DNA of 64,000 nucleotides, taken from positions 148,247,121-148,311,120 of the forward strand of contig CM056742.1 of the NCBI GenBank assembly GCA_029851415.1. Reading direction: 5' to 3'. Positions 26,299 through 37,417 of this stretch are shown here, one piece after another; within the stretch, counting starts at the first letter, position 1, and each line of letters starts with the position of its first letter. The notes beneath the pieces were generated by a model. The model ran no database searches and had not been told where the DNA came from. It was given only the letters and a program-made list of their open reading frames with translations. Position numbers and translations under genes: made by a program. The DNA comes from Eretmocerus hayati. Lineage: Eukaryota > Arthropoda > Insecta > Hymenoptera > Aphelinidae.

Positions 26299-26338
26299 AC
26301 TTATCTTTCAGTTCATATTGTTGAACTGAAAGATAAGT
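26299..26338. repeat. Perfect 17-bp hairpin
   Basis: ACTTATCTTTCAGTTCA (26299-26315) is exactly mirrored by TGAACTGAAAGATAAGT (26322-26338) around the loop TATTGT. It is too short for a canonical miRNA precursor. It may be a relic of a small inverted repeat or a structured RNA site. Confidence 0.7.
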
Positions 26339-27517
26339 TCTTCGATCTAGAATAAAAAGTCTCCAATACATGGAAGTCGGCATACTTATAAGATTGAAAT
26401 CAAAAATTCTCTATCAAATCTGCTGTTCTTAGACTTCAAGCTCAACGGTGAGCCAAAATTGACAATGCAATCCTTCAAACATCGTATTATGCGCATTCCA
26501 GAGATTTGAAGCAGTTCTAATTCTGTCTGACTTTCTTACTCAATCTACATAAATTACACGGAGAGCTTTCCACCTCCATTGTGCAAGAACTACTCGCGTA
26601 TTAATGAACGACTCGAGCTCGAAAGCGCCAGAGATTTTCTTGAAGAGAATAATTCACCCTTCCGTCAACTCACGTCTCTTACTCTCACTCATTACCATTC
26701 AGAATCTCAAGCGAGAAATCGAAACATCTAATCGAGAGGTAAACGACTAAGCGTCTCCTTGTAATCCGTTCTTCTCACACAAAGTGCCTCCCTTCCTCTC
26801 TATTTTAATCTCGTTATCTTTAGCCCCCTTCGAGCGTTGTCTGACAAACTATAGGATGAGGTATCTCAAGATGAACATCAGACAATCAAAATCGACAAGA
26901 TCCATCTTCGTGATGGGCTCACCGTCGACATTTCATCTTCGTAATTTTAGAAGATGATCAGCAGAAATGCGAAAAACTTAGGTTGAATTTAATGAGTACT
27001 TGTGCATAGAGTGTTTATGACTTCTGGCTAAATCTTTATCGCATTTGCCCATGGATAAAATTTTGAAATGAGTAATTTGAATCTGGAGCAATTTTCAATG
27101 CACCAAAATTTCATTCGATTCTTTCAAGATTTGAAGCCTTCGTGCGCAACCTCGAGAGATTAATTTGATCTAGGGATAAAATTGTTATTTGATTCCTAAT
27201 ATGATTTCCACGCTGTCAACCTCTGCTGGCATGAATTGCTACTATGCATGATCAAATAATAAATCCCTCCTTTCTCATCTGCAGACGTCAATTCAATCTC
27301 TCTCTCTTACAGGCTTCTAGTAAAGCCATGTCAAGTGCAGAACCTTTGTACAGAGCTTGCATATCTAGAAAGCCATCGGCGCAGCCAGCTATTATTGTGA
27401 TCAGTCTAGTCGTCTCGCGCATCTCTTCGCAGATCACGTCTTTTCAAATCTTTGTCCAGATACTTTACCACTAATGCACTTGAAGCCGAGCTTGAAGCAC
27501 AATCACATGCGACTTAC
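26339..27517. other. Non-coding stretch, nothing recognised
   Basis: AT-rich DNA. One plus-strand frame at 27244-27474 lacks splice support. Possible downstream exons of the minus-strand candidate at 27518 would lie here but were not identified. Confidence 0.4.
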
Positions 27518-27772
27518 GTACAATCTCAAAAATTGAGAAGAGAGTGCTATCATTCGAAATTGCACTGATTCTGACCAAATATTCAGCCTACAACCTCCCC
27601 TTCTCCTCCACCAACTCAAAAGCTTAATGTATGCTACAAAATATTGTGATCTATTCTTGTCAAGAAGTTGAAAATGACTGTGCCAGTCGTGGTGAAAAGT
27701 TATTACCGCAAATTGTTTCAAGCACCAGCAATATATGTCATTCGTGTAGTTTATATTATGTTTTACGCTCAT
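27518..27772 (-). CDS. Candidate first exon, unknown protein
   Basis: On the minus strand an ATG at 27772 (context CCACAATGAG, acceptable for insects) opens 85 codons. The frame runs straight into a near-perfect donor, TTGTAC followed by GTAAGTC, ending the exon at 27518 in phase 0. The frame contains several tryptophans, a basic run (WWRRRGG near residue 55) and ends RLY. There is no signal peptide or known domain. The next exon was not found, so it could be chance. Confidence 0.35.
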
Positions 27773-28428
27773 TGTGGTGAAGTTTAAGAAGATATTTAGA
27801 CATGAATTGCAGTAAAAAAGAAAAAATGTATGACTCTAGCTCGGACTCTGGGCTGTTGGTGACATTTGTTTTGGCTACTACTAAAGCGTGTCTAAGTCAG
27901 TAAAATGAGAATTCTTCAGATTATATAAGGAGTATAGCCCAAAGAATGTATAAGTGACATTGAAAGCAGATCTTGAACAAATAATACCTATGGATTGATT
28001 ATTTAGTCATTTTGGTTATTTTGAACAGTGACAGCAATCAGGTACAAATACATAAGACGGCTCTTTCAACAACTTTTCCCATTTCAATAGAAGAGTCAAA
28101 AAAGCGTTTTAAAAAAGGTGTCTCCTCGTGTATGAAATACTCTTTATAGAGTATTATGTATCTGTGCGACAGAAAATCAGGATCTCACTGATTCTTCAAA
28201 AAGGTTGGGCTATTGTTCATCTCATACTGTTATTCGAACATGCTCTTGATGTTCACCACCAATGTTAGTGGGGTCAAAGAGAATTCTTATTATCCAGTCA
28301 AAATCTTGTTATCCTACGAAATTTTCGTATACAAATTTCTCATGTCTTTTAGTAAAGGCACTCGACGTGCACAACTCGGCAAAATTTTTGGCGCCTGGAG
28401 AGTCAAATTCGAGGACGGACTATACTTA
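27773..28428. other. Non-coding stretch, nothing recognised
   Basis: Sequence upstream of the minus-strand candidate; no clear TATA or initiator. A plus-strand frame starting at 28213 runs into the MITE and is not accepted. Confidence 0.4.
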
Positions 28429-28743
28429 CGAGGCGAGCACCAAGCTTGCGGGTCCTGGATCTTGACAAAACTTTGGGAATCTTCTTGTTTTGGGGAGAAA
28501 TAAAGGTACCCAAGAGGGTTTCGTCCAATGAGCCTCCTATCCTGAGATACAGTCATGGAGGTTAGTATTGTCAGTGTCACTTTAACATGGGCATATATGG
28601 ACAATGCTAATCTCCATAGCTGTATCTCGAGATAGGAGGCCCATTGGACAAAACCCTTGTGGGTACCTTCATTTCTCACCAAAACAAGAGGATTCCCAAA
28701 GTTTCGTCAAGATCCAGGACCCGCAAGGTTGGTGTTCCCCTTG
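28429..28743. mobile_element. PIF/Harbinger-type MITE, copy 2
   Basis: The 315 bp element is flanked by TTA (28426-28428 and 28744-28746). Its ends read CGAGGCGAGCACCAAGCTTG and, reverse complemented, CAAGGGGAACACCAACCTTG. The long arms share with copy 1 the block AAATGAAGGTA and the word GGATCTTGAC. A 122-codon minus-strand frame through it is an artefact of the arms. Confidence 0.83.
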
Positions 28744-28879
28744 TTAGTTAAAGTTGTTCCAAGTTACTCAGTTTTGTTATTTTTAATCGTGCGAGTCTCC
28801 TCATTTTACGCTCCTTTCACTTAGATACTGATCCTTCTCAAGAATGAAAGAAAAAAGCGAGAATTAAAATGAAAACAAA

Positions 28880-29240
28880 AGCACCCGGAGTGGGTGGAGC
28901 GCGTGGCCACTTTAGGAGAAGGGTAGAATTCAGGAGAAGGGGCTGTACTGCATCATGCAATCGCCGCCGCCGGGTCCCGCACGTGGCTTCTCTGAGATGA
29001 CACATGGCGAGGAAAGATAAAACCCCTATATGCGCGGCCGCGCGTGTCGCTAGCCACGTATATTATGTAGCAAAAGGGGAAGAAGAGCTCCTGTACTTGT
29101 AATGGACCGTAAGCCAAGGGGCTTGCGATAGTAGTACAGAAAAACAGGACTTGCGAGGGGTTGTCCTTATAGCATTGAGTCGCTCAAATCGTCGATTGTT
29201 TGCCGCCAAATATAGTCTTTCTTAGACTGGCGGGTATTGT
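28880..29240. promoter_or_regulatory. GC-rich patch with 12-bp GCGCGGCCGCGC palindrome
   Basis: This is one of the most GC-rich blocks outside repeats: CGCCGCCGCCGGGTCCCGC near 28962, CACGTGGC near 28980, and a perfect palindrome GCGCGGCCGCGC at 29032-29043. CTATAT words and purine-rich runs (GGGGAAGAAGAG) lie next to it. It could be an enhancer or a CpG-type transcript start. No coding frame spans it. Confidence 0.3.
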
Positions 29241-30523
29241 CTTCAACCAAACGATAACGTTCTATAGATATTGATTGGACTCTGCCCTCGAAAGTTATCG
29301 ATGCACGAATGTCTTGGTCTCGATACAATTTGCTTTGGTGAGGCGGAAGGTGTCACCATCAACGTCAGCCCTGTCATGTGTTTTCCGGGTTCATTGACTC
29401 GAAGTAATATCGCGTCACTGTGGTGAATGAGATGAGCTCCGTTTGAAAGACTTTGCTGTCATTAGTGAGAGCTTTGGAACGATCCAATTTATCAAAATTG
29501 TCGACTTAAAAGATGTACATAGTGGACTTTATAGAAATGTGGTATTATTTATCTGATCCATGATGGGGTAAATTGAATGACCTGCTGAGCCATTTTTAGT
29601 TGGATTATAAGAGTTACTCAACACACAGGATTATAATGGATTCTGAAGTCTAACAGATGTTGCCTGATTCTTGATGGGAGTATGCACCCTGCGTAGAATC
29701 TAATTACTTTTTCGCCCACATCCTTTTAGTAAATCGATACAATTCGGACCAAGTCGGGCTAAGTCTCCTGATTGTCGATTGAATGTTAGGGGAGAAACCT
29801 ATGATTCTTATGGTTGTATCTTGATTATGAGGTTAGTAATTGGGAAAGGGACTGGTCAGCAAGGACCTTTATCAATTATTTTCCGTAATCCTGTAGGATA
29901 TTGGAAGCCTCACTAATGAGCGTTGCCTTGAGAGAAAAATGATAGTCCAAGCATCACTAATTGGCTCTTCTTATATGAAACGAAATACTAATAATACTGC
30001 CAAACAATGTGAATGTATACCATATGTACGATTGGTGACAATATATAAGAGAACTCGCATATGAGCTCAGTAGATGGGCTGTTTCATCTCTGGGAAGGCA
30101 AATATCGGATTTCAGATTGTCAACCAAGCGTAAAACTAAGACGAATAATAGTATTGTATTGAATAGAGTAGGGAGTGAAGTATTGTGACATGTTATTGTA
30201 ATTATTGGGAAAGGTTATGTTTTATGTCGATGAACGAGGATAAGATCCTGTTCGATATCCTAACACCTGATAGCAGCCGAATATATAGTCGGAATATGTC
30301 TTCTGAATTTCCAACTTCTAAATGTCCATTTTTTTTATTGAAAACAAACTGACATCTTTTTGTCGTGATGTATTTGGTTCCCATCATCGTTTACGATGAG
30401 TTAACCACCAGTGGTTTTTTTTCAATCTTTCTATATCGTTGGCACGAAGCATTCTTCCGTTCAGAGCTTTTGATGGCAATGGCAAAAGCGAAATCTGATA
30501 ATCTTGAGATACCTGGTTCCTAG
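29241..30523. other. Non-coding stretch, nothing recognised
   Basis: AT-rich DNA without frames longer than about 61 codons and without repeats that I can define. Confidence 0.45.
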
Positions 30524-30799
30524 TCATCAAGTTTGTCTGTAGGAGGTTCTATTATCCACGTTATCCATCCACTTGGAGGTTTCATAGAATTGGAAGAAAG
30601 ATACGATGATGATGGACACAGTCTTGATATGAGTCCTCTGGATATCACACTCTTTAGTAATGAACCATTTGATGAATTGATTTATAATTATCCATTTCAT
30701 GGACAATCTGTCTATCAGGTTATTTCTTTGAAAAAGAGTTGTGTTGTACACGTTGAATTTCTTATAGATCTCTGTGCAATTATGGCCGAATCCTCATAA
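30524..30799 (+). CDS. Candidate terminal exon, acidic unknown protein
   Basis: A 3' splice site (CTGGTTCCTAG ending at 30523) opens a frame of about 91 codons to TAA at 30797-30799. Residues 19-50 or so are acidic (ELEERYDDDG, then DMSPLD and EPFDELI), and the C-terminal part is hydrophobic. No AATAAA signal is obvious directly after the stop. I do not recognise the family. The overlapping minus-strand frame is shorter and less acidic. Confidence 0.3.
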   Translation, partial: SSSLSVGGSIIHVIHPLGGFIELEERYDDDGHSLDMSPLDITLFSNEPFDELIYNYPFHGQSVYQVISLKKSCVVHVEFLIDLCAIMAESS

Positions 30800-33106
30800 A
30801 AAAAGGATATAGAAAATCCTTCTGAATATTCAATCTGCAGTTTCCTTTGACGTATACCAAGTCCATAAGCTTCTCTGGAGTATATAACCTATCCCGCTGT
30901 GATTGTGCGTGAGCCGAGCCTCTCTCATCATCTCTGGCCTGGGACGAAAGTGGTATTGAGCCAGCAAGTAACTCCTTTACTTTATCAAAATAGCCAGCAG
31001 TTTATTATTACTGAAGATTCATGCATATTCAGAACTAATCAATCGCTTCAACTTGGAATTTGCAAGGGGTCAAAGGGAATGTTTTCATTGTTGTCTCCTT
31101 ACTTCAATTAAATCTTTGTTATTTATAAAATCGTTCATCGATTATTTATCAAACCAAATATGAAGGCTCATTCTTTTATCTCGATATTCGTCAATGCCAT
31201 CTTAATGTATGATCCAGAATATCAAATAAAATTCAACGATATGGAGTTTTTGATTAGACAAATTGCTCAAGCTACTGTTGTTCCATTGCCTTCAGTATGC
31301 GTGAGGTTCTTTAACTGAGATTCACGCCAGTGAAATACTGTCCAAAGTTACTTACATACACCTTTACTGAATACAAACGTCTTGCGGCTTCTAATCAAGG
31401 GCTTTAGCTACGAAGATCGATCTCCGCTTTCCGTAAATGTTTATCGTGTGAATACGAAACAGCATGATAGCAGGGTTGTGCCATAGGGACTCGTTAGTGG
31501 TCACATACAGTGAGACCACTGTTAGATCGGGGATTCAAATTTTGATTTGAGTTCTTGAAGAAATTCTTGTGACTTCGAAAACGCAGAAAGGTTTAGAAAC
31601 AATTATAGTAGTAATCTTCGAGTCGCCAAAGTTCTTATTATGTTTGAGAACTTGTTTGATGGGCACTTTTTAGTTCCAAAATCGAGAAAAACTTGTGTCT
31701 ATTTTGAAACTTATTTGAATGAAAATAATTGAAAAATCATCCGCTAAGGAATAAATCTCAGACAAAATATATTCTTAAAAATTAATTAGGTCGTGCTAAG
31801 TGTAACACCAAAGGAACAACTCTCCTCTAACGCAAAGTTATTGAATCATTGGATGTGTATCATTGACGTGCACAAAGCTAAAACAAACATGCGGACAAAA
31901 AATCATAATTGATTTGTCCACTTGCATTAGCATGCATTTGTCAGTCAGTGCGAGCAATCACATCAGAGTCAAGTATTACCTGGGTACATTTGCTTATGCA
32001 GGGTTTAACGAGGAAGGGGATGACTGGACGTTCGAGATTCTTATCGAAAGCGGGTGCTTCCGGTGTGCCAGCCGTAATATTCATGCCCACATCAAGCAAG
32101 AATTATTTCTGCAGATGCCTGACTCTTGGCTCACGAAATACTGATGCTATTAGCAATGTTGAAGCATAGGTTTTCTTTCTGATACAATAGTTTTTAATTC
32201 ATTGTTCGTTACATTTCCCTCACAACTATTCAAATATTTGTAACGTCGTTTCTGTGGAATAATGAACATCATTCCCGATTGATTGTTCCATATTCATAGA
32301 TGAATTGAAAATTTAGATTCGCCAATGACTATCATCTTCTCGATCATCTTTCAATTCTCTGTAGAATGTATTTTATCTTTATTTTAGCCTTGTTTGCACA
32401 GTTGCATTCGAGTTTGAGGCGGAAATATATATTGAAGACTGCGCGGCAAAGGTCGAGGAGGGCAAATACGGAGGAAGGGAGGAATCGGCACACGAAAAGG
32501 GGGAAGCTAGACTTATCGACCGTAGACGTTTGTATTGCAAGACTCAACTCCACGTCGTCGCCCAGACGAAACGCCTGGTTTCGAAGTTTGCGGAAAGTTT
32601 TACGTGGCTTATACTCACCAGTTGAACTGAACATGTGACACGTGATTGTGGATAGTATGATAACCAAATATTTTTACATTCAATCAATAATTTTCGAAAA
32701 ATAGATCTCTGTCATTTTTTCTATGAAACCACGAAAACGATTAGTTGATCGAGCTAATTCCAGTTTTTAGTATAGCAACTATCCTTCAAAATCCTGTTAT
32801 CAGAAGCCTCAGATTTAATTGAATGATAAATTTCGGATAAACTATTGTGATGATGAATGTCGCGCGAGATGTCGTGGGAAATAGAATCCACATAAAGAGA
32901 TCTTGACATCAAATCAAATGATCCGAATGGATTCCTATATCAATGACTCTTGCAGAAAATTGAGGTTTAGTAGAATATATGTTCAAAATAGTGAGTGAAA
33001 ATTGTGCCTTCGAATATACTTCAAAGCAGTCAATACCACGGGCATCATATAATACTATACATCCGTCTTCTTTTTTGCGTATCAAGCACGAGTTCTTCCG
33101 CCGTGA
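30800..33106. other. Non-coding stretch with ambiguous frames
   Basis: Frames at 30899-31111, 31863-32144 and 31909-32169 (plus) and the opposed pair 32344-32667 (minus) / 32366-32638 (plus) have no consistent splice support. Nothing else is recognised. Confidence 0.35.
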
Positions 33107-33600
33107 TCAACGAGTATCAGACAGCAGTAGCAATAAACTGATGAAATTGCAGAATAAGTGAAGATTAGTGTAGATGAGCAGGATATGAGAAAGATCCGGA
33201 GACGAATGAAAGAAGAGACAATTGAGAGAATCAAAAAGTGTCACGACAGCAACACACAGAGAAAGTGTTGGCAAATGTGTAATATACATGCGATTGCACA
33301 TCACAGAGGGTGTCGATCGCTCTGCAGACAAAAGGCCGAGAGAATTATACAAAGGCGGTAGAAAGGACATCTATAACAGTGACATCAGAGTCAGGATCGT
33401 TTTTCGCGACGCGAGCCAAGTGTGAGACAATCGCAAAAGCGGAAAAGGCTTTCTGTGATATAGTCGAGTGGAAGGGAGACTATATATTGCAATATAAAGA
33501 CGTCGAGGGGGTCGGCGAATCCTCAATGTTTGAACTGAACATCAGGGGACGACGGACATCGCAGATCAACTTGGGGCGGAAAGAATAAATAGCACCCAGT
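33107..33600 (+). other. Purine-rich open region, possible exon
   Basis: The plus strand is A/G-rich. The longest frame (33310-33588, 92 codons without ATG start) has an even, protein-like composition: lysine/glutamate-rich, then DIVEWKGDY and a basic end. Possible acceptors CACATCACAG and CGCTCTGCAG lie at its left. Two further plus-strand frames overlap it, which low-complexity purine runs can produce. I cannot choose between a real exon and bias. Confidence 0.22.
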
Positions 33601-34257
33601 ATATAAATATAAGCTGGACAAGTCGACGGTCGATTGATGCCACTTTTACGAGTATAATGGTCATCTTCCTTTTTTGAGTCACTGAGCCTTCTCTGAATTT
33701 ATTGGATATGTCATTGATCGAATTTGTCCAGGTTCCTTTCTTTATCATGTTCACAGGACTAGATGATCATCGATTAGTATAATACACTTTGTGTAAGATC
33801 AATGGAGTTTGTTCTGGAATTGGCTGATGTCTCGTTTGTCATATTTTAGACTAGCGCCAATGCAGGCTTGGAATGGATCCAAACCTCTAGTTAGGCGTAA
33901 GTGAGATTTATGAAAATGAAATGCTTTGCATCAGAATTCAAACGGGCCGAACACGACTGTATTAATAGATAGCCACATCTGTAGTAATAGTCTTTATAAT
34001 TCATCAAATCAAAGCCGAAAAACGATCATTAGTAAGCGGAAAATTAATTCTGTTCCAACATTCGGGGTAACACTACAGCACTATTGATCCTTTCATAGGA
34101 TTGATAACTAGACACCAGGTTCAGGTGTTTTCGCATAAAAATAAAAAAATGAATACGTGAGACGACACAAGTAGCTGTAAAAGAAAGCGAAAAATCGAGC
34201 TGGGAAGATAGAGCAAGTGGCCTCGAGGGCAAAAGGGTACTTTCGGGGTGGCTGAGA
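33601..34257. other. Non-coding stretch, upstream of candidate peptide
   Basis: AT-rich DNA turning GC-richer towards 34190. A minus-strand frame (34044-34325) crosses the next gene candidate. A donor-like GGC followed by GTAAGTGAG lies near 33897 with no clear exon. Confidence 0.35.
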
Positions 34258-34265
34258 TATATAAG
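34258..34265 (+). promoter_or_regulatory. TATA-box-like TATATAAG
   Basis: TATATAAG sits in a GC-richer context 26-33 bases before the ATG at 34291. A normal TATA-to-start distance would place transcription initiation only a few bases from that ATG, so the pairing with the frame below is uncertain. Confidence 0.3.
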
Positions 34266-34290
34266 CCTATTCAGAACACGAACGAACGAG

Positions 34291-34521
34291 ATGTGCTGTA
34301 AAGGTATACGAGAGTACTCCCTCACCCTTCTATACTTCCACTTCCTCTACGTCGTCGTCTGCATCGCCATCGTCGTGCCCTCATTCGCCAGGCCTGATAT
34401 GTCTGCGGTGCAGTGGCCAGGTCACTTCGGAGTTTGTAGCTCAACGGGGTGCATCGATACGATTTACGCTGAGCTTATACTTTGTACTGTGATGCAGCAA
34501 TCTCGACGTTCTAGATACTGA
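34291..34521 (+). CDS. Candidate small secreted peptide
   Basis: An ATG at 34291 opens 76 codons. Residues 1-10 are polar/basic and residues 11-31 are strongly hydrophobic (LTLLYFHFLYVVVCIAIVV). They are followed by PSFA and an RP start, which reads like a signal peptide with cleavage after Ala. The predicted mature part is about 43 residues with three cysteines and a basic RRSRY tail. Third positions in the leader are mostly C, unlike the AT-rich surroundings. No toxin or hormone family was recognised. A short intron (GTATAC at 34304 to CCAG at 34391) is an alternative reading. Confidence 0.38.
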   Translation: MCCKGIREYSLTLLYFHFLYVVVCIAIVVPSFARPDMSAVQWPGHFGVCSSTGCIDTIYAELILCTVMQQSRRSRY

Positions 34522-35043
34522 TATCATTTTCTGATTGTCTTGCCAAGAATTTCAGTTTACAATGTAGAATCTACAAGGTAATCTCTGGATAGTGCAGGAG
34601 AAGCGATTTTTGGAAGTTTGGGTGATCTACTAGGGTCAAATATCGCTAGACTTTGCGTACTATAGAGTAAAATATTTTGCCTGGTAGATTTGAATTACTT
34701 TTACATTGATAACTTGAAGAGTAATTATATAATTGAACACTTCCGTCTACCCCAAAGTAGGATGCAATTCATAATTAATCTGTAGAATGCAATAATATGC
34801 AAACCATTCATGCATAATAACATGTGCTAAGTAAACAACAAAGGAAAAAGTGTTGCTGAAAATGACAAGATAACGAATCTTCTATGAAGTAAGGTCTGGG
34901 GAGCATCCATTTACAAACAAAAAGTCACACATAAAAAGAAACAAATTTCAATACGTTCATGAACTCATTACTCGATAATTCAGAAGAACTTGAGCAACTA
35001 GACTCCAGATTTTCTTAAAGATTATACAATTAATCAAACTTAC
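34522..35043. other. Non-coding stretch, 3' side of two candidates
   Basis: AT-rich. On the minus strand a good acceptor (CTTGTCATTTTCAG) lies near 34854 and could start a last exon of the gene at 35044, giving a short frame of about 15 codons. Confidence 0.35.
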
Positions 35044-35730
35044 CTTCCTCTTATCTTCCGTCCCATGATGGTTTCCCTTCCCTAACCTGATTATAAACCT
35101 TTCGTGAATTTTATCACAAATTTGACATCCAGAATATATTGTGGTGTGTTAACACGAATGAGTAGGAAGAAGAAGCGTGAAAGCGTTCACGAGGGCTGAA
35201 AAAGAGAGGCACTTTGTCCCACAAGGGACTCACCAACTTGAACTTCTAATTTGAGAACTTTTAGGAGCAAAAAGTTGGGTCCAACTTCTTCGACGACGGT
35301 TAGATGGTCGCATCTTTCCAGTGTATTCAGAGTTGGTATCAAGTTCTGATATTCTTTTTTTTCTTTTACATTTGAAGAGATTGGCTGATTGGCTATACCA
35401 CACACAGCACACGCACCCATGAATACGATTATTGATCCGAGAATAAGCTATGAGAGTATTGTCCAGTGACCATTTGGCAAAGAGTGTGACTCTTTACTCG
35501 TGAACATCCTCCGCACTGATGGATAGTTGTGCAATCCCGGAGGGAAAAAATTATTCTATTTTCGTATGAATTCCCAAGATTTGTTATGCATATTCAAGAA
35601 TGTTTTTTCTACATAATTTTATCAAGAGGTCTCTTACCCTCGTATTTTTATTTTTCCAACCCTCACGAAAACCTTCTGAAAGTGGCATATCCCAATTGAT
35701 TAATTTTTTGCTGTAACATCCAAAAGACAT
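35044..35730 (-). CDS. Candidate three-exon membrane protein gene
   Basis: Minus strand. Exon A runs 35730-35638, from an ATG with an in-frame TGA upstream. It ends at AGG followed by GTAAGAG. Exon B runs 35447-35234, after acceptor CTCTCATAG, and ends at TTG followed by GTGAGTCC. Exon C runs 35081-35044, after GGTTAG, and ends at GGAAG followed by GTAAGTTTG. The introns are 190 and 152 bases. Phases agree, and the joined frame stays open through 31 + 71 + 13 codons. Exon B begins with a hydrophobic run of about 19 residues (LILGSIIVFMGACAVCGIA), a likely membrane anchor, followed by a polar, valine/leucine-rich domain. A five-base shift of the last acceptor would instead stop the frame. Family unknown; best-supported gene model here. 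Confidence 0.45.
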
Positions 35731-36460
35731 GGATAAGATCTCTAAGTAACATAACGGAGCACGAGTCAGTCAAATCGATCAGAAACCTTCTTAGCGAAAG
35801 CTTTTGCGTGGATAGAATGTCGATTAAATTTCAAAAGAATTCGACGACATGCAAATTCAGTTGGAGATTTTTGAAGAAACCAGTATAACGCAAAATTGAT
35901 GAAATCTTGATGAAAGTTTGGTCTAGTATGAGTTATTGAACGCTATCGACTTTTGTGCCAGAAAAACTGTTTGGGTTTTTTGTTGACCGCGTCAAACCAC
36001 CTACACATACGTTTTGTAAACTTTTGGAATGTGTAAATCATAGCAATCCTAGCAGAGGCGGAAATGTACACGAGACTGATGACAAGATATGCTGTAACGA
36101 GCAACAAGTTATCCACTTACGCAGCTACCTACACGCGCCAAATTACACGAGCACCCACTTTGTTAAAGTTCATAGAACACACAAGCTGTTTCAGCCCACG
36201 TGTTCATCAAAGTTTCTTCGAAGTTTTGACCAATAAATTCGATATGAAGAAAGCTCATTTTCGTGTTGGATTGGCTCGGTTCATCTATGGAACACAAAAA
36301 CGATCTATTCTAATTATGAGAATGAATCGATTATGAGTCTGGTTCCAAATAGATCATATTAAACTCCTAAATAACCATATCCTGTTCCTGGGGGTGTTTC
36401 CATATCTTTGACTTTGTTGCCATTTGGAAATGGAAAACTACCTATCAAAATTAATCATTG
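35731..36460. other. Non-coding or exon-bearing stretch, unresolved
   Basis: Two plus-strand frames overlap (35955-36236 without ATG start; 36064-36336 from ATG). The second has mixed, protein-like composition but no clear acceptor or donor. I leave both unassigned. Confidence 0.3.
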
Positions 36461-36536
36461 CTTTTTTCTGTTTCAGGTATGAAGTTTTCAGTTACTCTAA
36501 AAGATCATGCACCTTTCATTGTTCTGCATAAAATTG
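36461..36536 (+). other. Candidate recursive splice site with 60-base exon
   Basis: A strong pyrimidine tract (CTTTTTTCTGTTTCAG) ends at 36476 and is followed directly by GTATGAAG, a usable 5' splice site. After 60 bases a strong donor, AAATTG followed by GTGAGTGC, begins at 36537. In one frame the 60 bases are open (from ATG, 19 codons plus one base); the other two frames contain stops. The unit can be read as an ordinary microexon or as a recursively spliced exon. Confidence 0.55.
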
Positions 36537-36638
36537 GTGAGTGCTAAGCGACAAACTATTCACGATGTGCTCGAATCACGGCATTCCCATAAGATGAGTC
36601 GAAATTGTGTGCGAGGTTAGCCTCACCATGTATTCTAG

Positions 36639-36667
36639 GTCAAAGTTCTAGAGGAGTAAGCTCGGGA
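36639..36667 (+). CDS. Possible 29-base microexon
   Basis: Acceptor CACCATGTATTCTAG ends at 36638 and donor GGGA followed by GTAAGTG starts at 36668. Joined to the 60-base exon (phase 1), the frame stays open through QSSRGVSSG and ends in phase 0. Twenty-nine bases is very short, so confidence is low. Confidence 0.25.
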
Positions 36668-36673
36668 GTAAGT

Positions 36674-37417
36674 GAATTCCGGAATTGAAGAATCGGACTT
36701 CGACAACTTCGTGTCGAACTTGATGAGTAGGAGTACAATTGAACTTTCAATGAACGTCTTCGATGGTGAAGAAATTGAGGAAAGAAGAAGGACTGATAGA
36801 ACATCGACAAATACTATCAGAGACCCGTGCGAATTTTATAAATGGATACGCATATTTCTACTCTTGGTTGAGTTTGAAATATACTTGGAAGTATTAAAGT
36901 ACCATCTCATGGTGGGGAATCATAAGCATAGAAAGCGCTTTGAAGCGCCAAAGAAACTATGCAAAATATAACCGTTGAGGAGCAGGGCACATAAACAGTC
37001 CTAAACTATGCAAATTAGATGGAAGAGAGGATCACTCTAACTCACTCATTACCGCAAGCTCTGGGCATCCAAAGACATTATCTCTGACATTTTAGATTAT
37101 GTTAATTTGGTTAATAGTAAAAAAGAAATGGCCCAATTGAAACCTTGAAAATGTTTAATGAGGTGTTGAGCGTTGGTCGACAGTTAGACTCGTTCCTTCT
37201 ATCACTGGGGACTTTTGAAAATTTTTCAGATATCCCTGATGTGTCCAGAAAGAAGAATCACCGATTATCGGAAATTTACCAAAGAATTGTCCATTTTAAA
37301 TTGTCCACAATTTTAATTAACCCAGTAAAGTCCATGCAGAGCGTTGTCTTATATCTCATATCGGCTAAAAGACGAAAGCTCATGAAATTTCGATGCCAGT
37401 CCAAAACACCTGCATAG
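36674..37417 (+). pseudogene. Possible degenerate coding region, unknown
   Basis: Open stretches follow one another: 36674-36971 (acidic, then FYKWIRIFLLLVEFEIYLEV) and, within 37042-37417, a frame broken by one TGA at about 37146. Composition is protein-like and much less AT-biased at first and second positions, but no ATG, splice sites or domain are clear. Bases 37054-37101 resemble 62052-62098 at about four in five positions, so part may belong to a dispersed repeat. Confidence 0.28.

Noticed and set aside
26299..26338. Hairpin as a miRNA gene
   Set aside because: A 17-bp stem with a 6-base loop is too short for a precursor, and neither arm matches a miRNA I know.
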